In this document: positions 60,413 to 64,000 of the stretch, piece by piece
How positions within the stretch are numbered: position 1 is the first letter of the stretch
How the letters are laid out: each line of letters opens with the position of its first letter
Assembly (NCBI GenBank): GCA_029959615.1
Contig: JASCOD010000004.1
Coordinates: 356,781 to 420,780 of the forward strand
Reading direction: 5' to 3'
DNA from: Flavobacteriaceae bacterium PS02338
Lineage (GTDB): Bacteria; Bacteroidota; Bacteroidia; Sphingobacteriales; Sphingobacteriaceae
Length of the DNA: 64,000 nt
Made by a program: the position numbers and the translations under genes
The notes under the pieces: generated by a model
Database searches by the model: none
What the model saw: the letters and a program-made list of their open reading frames with translations, nothing else
What the model was told of the DNA's origin: nothing

Positions 60413-63034
60413 ATGCCTGATTTTCCACACCTAAACCTAAAGAGAAAATTACGCGGCGCTTATCATTTTACTGGAATACCAATAGAGAAAAAGATTGACC
60501 CGATCACCCTTGGCCATCTTGGGAACAGACAGACGCATGGAGACCAGTTAAATTTAGGAGCAGCAAGTATCAGTAGTGAATATGCTGCGTTCTTGGAAGA
60601 ACGCAAACAAAATGGACTGCCCGATGCGTTTTCTGAAGAAATACTTCCCGTCTTTTTGAAAGTAGACCCGAGAGACTTTGATATCGAAGCCCTAAAGGGT
60701 TTTGGCATAGAAATCGTCTCCGAAGAAGAAAACGGCTTCATCATTGGCGCAAATGCTGATAAGTTCAGTTCGCTGGCAAAAAAAATACAGGATTTTATAG
60801 ACAAAAAAGGCAGATCGAAAGATCAGGCCGCGAAGCTTTGGGAGATAATCCAGGGAAGCCAATGGCGTGCAGATTATATCTTGTCTGAGGAATTACGGGA
60901 AAGATATCCCGCTGGCATTGCGGATAATGAAATGCTGGTCGTTGATATTTCGATAGCATGTTACGTAAAGATGCCAGAACGCCCACAACGAATACTTTTT
61001 GAGAGCGAAGAGGATTATGAAGCTGCTAAGTCCAAATACGAGGAACGCAATAAGGACAATCCACAACAAGCGGTTTATAGAAATAGGAAAGTTGCGGATA
61101 CCGACGAACAGTACCAGCGCAAATTGGATCGTTGGCAAGGAAACATCGATATTCTCGAAGAACAAAGAGACGAAATAGCCTCAGCACGCCAAGCCTATGT
61201 CACTGATTTTATTGTGAACAAGCACAAGGGCGAGCTACTGAGCAGCTTTATTGACATGGAGGATAGCTTCGGGTTTCGCGCAAAACTAAGTGGAGAAGCA
61301 TTAAAAGATTTTCTGCGGGGATATGCATATGTATTTGAAATTGCAGAAAGCGATCAAATCTTTGTCAATGAGCAGATAGAAGAACTACCCGAAGATCAGG
61401 ATATAGAGATCCTTCCACCAGCAGAGAATGCACCAACTTTCTGTGTCATCGATAGTGGTATAAGGGAGGAACATATTTTGTTAGCACCCGCCATGTTATC
61501 CCAATATTCCAAAAACTATGTTCCTAATGAAGATACTACGGCGGATGAAGTAAGTGATGGCGGGCATGGCACTAAGGTCGCAGGGGCGATTTTGTACGGG
61601 AATGATGTTCCCGAGCAAGGGACACATCAACTTCCATGTTTTATTGTCAATGCCCGTGTTCTCGATTCGGGATGTTGCCTGCCTGAAAGCCTTTATCCTC
61701 CCGAACTGATGGAAACCATTTTAGATGATTTTGACGGCATTCGGTTTTTTAACATGTCGATTGCGTCTACGGTTCCACACCGGCTTATCCATATGTCGAC
61801 ATGGGCGGCAAAACTGGATAGCCTTATCCATCAGCGAAAGGTACTATTTATACTTGCCGCAGGCAATTTGCGCAGTGCTAGCTATCATGCGACAAAACTC
61901 GGTATTAGGGAGCATCTGGAAGCTGGACGAAACTATCCGCAATATTTATTGCAGCCTTCGGCACGGTTGGCAAATCCTGCCCAGAGCATGTTGGGTTTGA
62001 CTGTCGGTTCCGTCTGCGCTGCGGATTTTGAGGATCAGGATAGAAGGTCGTTTGGCCAAAAAGGATATATTTCATCATTCTCAAGATGTGGTCCCGGACT
62101 TTGGCAGGCCATAAAACCAGATGTAGTTGAATACGGCGGGGATTTTTTGAGAGAAGTTAACGGTATTAATATAACGCCACATAATGACGTCGCAATCAAA
62201 GTTGTAAAAAGTGGTGGCAGCCGAACAGGCTTTTCAGTGGGCACTTCATTTGCTGCTCCAAAGGTTGCCCATATAGTAGCTCATTTGGCTCAGGAGTTTC
62301 CGACAGAAAGCACATTGTTTTACAAGGCATTGGTCATCCAATCCGCACGTTTGCCAGAGCATGTATTTTACCAGCCAAATGTAAATGTATTGAGAGCGTT
62401 CGGTTATGGTATTCCAGATCTGAACCGTGCACTGAACAATAACCCCTATCGTATCACTTTTATAGCAGAGGGCAAGGTTGCTGCCCATCAAGCTAATCTA
62501 TATTCTGTAAAAATACCACCTGAACTTAGCAGGGCGGGAACAAACTACGATATATTATTGGAAGTTACATTGACCTATACTGCTGAGCCTCGCAGGACAA
62601 GACGGAAACTTAAGTCGTATTTCAGTTCTTGGCTATCATGGGAATCTTCCAAATTGGGTGAAAATTTCGATGTTTTCTCCAATAGGGTTTTAAAAGATAT
62701 GGAGGAACCTGAAGCTGAAGAAAACCAGGAAGAGGACGTGAACAATATTAAATGGATAATATCGACTTCGCCAAATTATGGGCAAGTTAAGCAGTATAAA
62801 CGGCAGGATAGTCCAACCCAGAAGGACTGGTCAGTTATAAAATCAAATATGCTAGGGGAAGAAATATCATTTGCAGTTGTAGGGCATAAAGGTTGGGATA
62901 AGGATACCTCAACAGAGCTTCCTTTTGCCTTATCGATAAGTTTTGAAATCCTTGCCAAGGAAACAGAAATTTATAATTTGATCGAGATTGCTAATCAAGT
63001 TGAGGTTGAAGAAGCTGTGGCGGTCAGATTTTAG
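60413..63034 (+). CDS. ietS: S8 (subtilisin-like) serine protease of the ietAS-type pair
   Basis: An 873-residue protein. The N-terminal third is unassigned, with a coiled-coil-like Lys/Glu/Gln-rich part (about 195-265). The S8 catalytic triad is intact: Asp347 in FCVIDSGIREEH, His385 in DGGHGTKVAGA and Ser612 in SVGTSFAAPKVAH. The oxyanion Asn is in FILAAGNLRS. A C-terminal beta-rich domain (about 690-870) contains the SSWLSWESSKLG and SFAVVGHKGWDK stretches. No signal peptide, so it acts in the cytoplasm. Preceded by the AAA ATPase, giving a two-gene protease/ATPase defence module. Whether it has a propeptide is not visible. Confidence 0.8.
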   Translation: MPDFPHLNLKRKLRGAYHFTGIPIEKKIDPITLGHLGNRQTHGDQLNLGAASISSEYAAFLEERKQNGLPDAFSEEILPVFLKVDPRDFDIEALKGFGIEIVSEEENGFIIGANADKFSSLAKKIQDFIDKKGRSKDQAAKLWEIIQGSQWRADYILSEELRERYPAGIADNEMLVVDISIACYVKMPERPQRILFESEEDYEAAKSKYEERNKDNPQQAVYRNRKVADTDEQYQRKLDRWQGNIDILEEQRDEIASARQAYVTDFIVNKHKGELLSSFIDMEDSFGFRAKLSGEALKDFLRGYAYVFEIAESDQIFVNEQIEELPEDQDIEILPPAENAPTFCVIDSGIREEHILLAPAMLSQYSKNYVPNEDTTADEVSDGGHGTKVAGAILYGNDVPEQGTHQLPCFIVNARVLDSGCCLPESLYPPELMETILDDFDGIRFFNMSIASTVPHRLIHMSTWAAKLDSLIHQRKVLFILAAGNLRSASYHATKLGIREHLEAGRNYPQYLLQPSARLANPAQSMLGLTVGSVCAADFEDQDRRSFGQKGYISSFSRCGPGLWQAIKPDVVEYGGDFLREVNGINITPHNDVAIKVVKSGGSRTGFSVGTSFAAPKVAHIVAHLAQEFPTESTLFYKALVIQSARLPEHVFYQPNVNVLRAFGYGIPDLNRALNNNPYRITFIAEGKVAAHQANLYSVKIPPELSRAGTNYDILLEVTLTYTAEPRRTRRKLKSYFSSWLSWESSKLGENFDVFSNRVLKDMEEPEAEENQEEDVNNIKWIISTSPNYGQVKQYKRQDSPTQKDWSVIKSNMLGEEISFAVVGHKGWDKDTSTELPFALSISFEILAKETEIYNLIEIANQVEVEEAVAVRF

Positions 63035-63104
63035 CGAAAATAATTAAGCGATAGCACTTATTATTCACTTAACCAAGCATAATAGGCACTTAGCGCGCGA
63101 AAAA

Positions 63105-63153
63105 TATAAGCCCCATTTACACCATTCTACAGGTGGATTTGGGGCTTATAATG
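63105..63153. terminator. Long imperfect hairpin between convergent genes
   Basis: TATAAGCCCC...TTACACC (63107-63124) is complementary, with two mismatches, to GGTGGATTTGGGGCTTATA further right. It lies between the S8 gene and the leftward DUF932 fragment, and the arm sequences could end transcripts in both directions. Confidence 0.6.
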
Positions 63154-63162
63154 AATAGCAGT

Positions 63163-63850
63163 TTAACCAAATTTAACAATGATTAATTTCAGCGCATTTA
63201 CACCAACTTTTGCGAAATCATTGCATAAATCAAACGTAGCCTGCGCCCTGCCCAGCGCACCGCCCGACATAATGGAATTGAATTTTGCTTCATCAGTCTT
63301 ATAGTTCTTTACGTTCTGAAAATAACCCGTCACGCTGTTGTACGTTCCGAACAAAGTACCTTTGGTGGTTTCCATCTGCTGTGTCGGACTGCTTGCCGAA
63401 TATTCTAAAACCTTATCTACTACGTTATTGAAAACACTAGAAAATTCATCTGTTTTGCCCTTGATGATGTTTTCTAAGGTTTCCTTATTGGGAGCCATTG
63501 CCATTTGCACGAGTTTTTTAACCTGCTTATCGGTAATCTTAACCTTAGACCAATGGTTAAATAGCTGTTCCATCTCTGCGCCCAACTGGTTGGTAATTCC
63601 GAGTAATTTGTGCGCCTGTTTCAAACGCTCGTGCGCATTTGCGGTGTGGCGTATCTTGACAGCCCCCGTTTGGTTCTTCAATGCGGCATTAAGCGTGTTT
63701 TGGCAACAAACACGAATCGGGGTAAAGGATGCGGTAATGCTTCCAAAACCATCGTGCGAAGTGGTCAGAAGCAAATATTGCTCTATCAGGTCGGACTTGC
63801 CCACCTTGATAAATTCGGGCAATTTAGCCGTTATAAAAATCCGCTCTCCG
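63163..63850 (-). pseudogene. 5'-truncated DUF932 family gene
   Basis: The leftward frame reads ERIFITAKLPEFIKVGKSDLIEQYLLLTTSHDGFGSI ... PIRVCCQNTLNAAL, typical of the middle and C-terminal part of DUF932 (phage/plasmid-related) proteins. The frame remains open only to 63879 and the homologous-looking part ends near 63850, where a 26-bp palindrome begins; about 100 residues of the family's usual N-terminus are missing. The only start, TTG at 63822, would lack that part, so I call it a pseudogene. DUF932 genes are usually carried by conjugative elements. Confidence 0.72.
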
Positions 63851-63876
63851 TTATTATGTAAAGCTTTACATAATAA
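63851..63876. repeat. 26-bp perfect palindrome at the DUF932 break
   Basis: TTATTATGTAAAG followed directly by its reverse complement. The motif TATGTAAAG recurs in the next 50 bases ('attatgtaaagtc' at about 63896) and, inverted, at about 63960 ('actttacatta'), suggesting ends of inverted-repeat-bounded mobile DNA. Confidence 0.9.
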
Positions 63877-63920
63877 AGGTTATGGAAAGTAATAGATTAT
63901 GTAAAGTCATATTATAAAAG

Positions 63921-63945
63921 CCGCTGAACTTCTAAAATTCAGCGG
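63921..63945. terminator. Hairpin near the right edge
   Basis: CCGCTGAA (63921-63928) pairs with TTCAGCGG (63938-63945) around a 9-base loop. A and T flank it. It may terminate a leftward gene entering from beyond the window. Confidence 0.5.
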
Positions 63946-63968
63946 TTTAACTTCATTTCTACTTTACA

Positions 63969-64000
63969 TTATTTTGTTGGCGGCAATAATGCCTTAACGA
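63969..64000 (-). CDS. Possible 3' end of a leftward gene entering from the right
   Basis: The minus strand from 64000 reads ...VKALLPPTK and then TAA at 63971-63969, followed by the hairpin at 63945-63921. Too short to identify; an integrase C-terminus would fit the neighbouring inverted repeats but is speculation. Confidence 0.25.
   Translation of the reverse strand, partial: VKALLPPTK

Noticed and set aside
1..64000. tRNA or rRNA gene as integration site
   Set aside because: No cloverleaf or conserved rRNA sequence was recognised near the island edges.

Overview
The window looks like a chromosomal segment of a Bacteroidota bacterium of the Sphingobacteriaceae, most likely Pedobacter or a close relative. 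Evidence: a SusC/SusD pair, three proteins with type IX secretion (T9SS) C-terminal sorting domains, DUF6520 and DUF6266 family proteins, promoter-like boxes of the TAnnTTTG type, and intergenic DNA full of short imperfect palindromic repeats. No rRNA, tRNA, CRISPR array or intact transposase was seen.

Layout. 1-3.1 kb: three catabolic genes (M20 amidohydrolase cut by the window edge, Gfo/Idh/MocA oxidoreductase, fumarylacetoacetase-family hydrolase). 3.3-5.4 kb: small membrane protein and a sensor histidine kinase. 6.2-16 kb: surface and secreted proteins (two T9SS cargo proteins, a tail-fibre-like protein, an S41 protease lipoprotein) and an MscS channel, separated by repeat-rich spacers including a 250-bp tandem repeat. 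16.5-22.8 kb: hypothetical genes, a PHP phosphoesterase/patatin pair and a stand-alone HNH nuclease.

23.8-32.8 kb is an AT-rich, accessory-looking island. Its core is a tightly packed eight-gene operon: ThsB-like TIR, Nmad2, TIR, DUF3892+TIR, double-TIR, SLOG, MazG+MazG_C, and a protein of the 5-hmdU-kinase helical / alpha-glutamyl-putrescinyl-thymine pyrophosphorylase clade. It combines TIR signalling or NADase modules and a nucleotide-ligand sensor (SLOG) with enzymes linked to modified bases or nucleotides. No SIR2 or other standard Thoeris effector is present. This is the best candidate for an undescribed anti-phage system. It faces a divergent block with an HExxH peptidase, a RelA/SpoT-type nucleotidyltransferase, a lipoprotein and an XRE regulator.

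32.8-34.4 kb has no convincing gene but carries a promoter-like site and strong inverted repeats (possible structured RNA). 34.4-39.8 kb: TlpA-like thioredoxin and SusC/SusD nutrient uptake. 39.8-43.3 kb: small regulators (winged-helix, Crp/Fnr, excisionase-like, LytTR). 43.6-46.8 kb: DUF6266, a 3-TM protein, a CHAP peptidase and a lipoprotein with a C-terminal TM, an arrangement resembling a lysis cassette. 47.0-58.4 kb: a 2424-residue FG-GAP/IPT T9SS protein with a lipoprotein partner, then a secreted metzincin protease with a partner protein. 58.8-63.0 kb: an AAA ATPase plus S8 protease pair that I identify as an ietAS-type anti-phage system, followed by a 5'-truncated DUF932 gene that stops at a 26-bp perfect palindrome, the likely edge of a mobile element.
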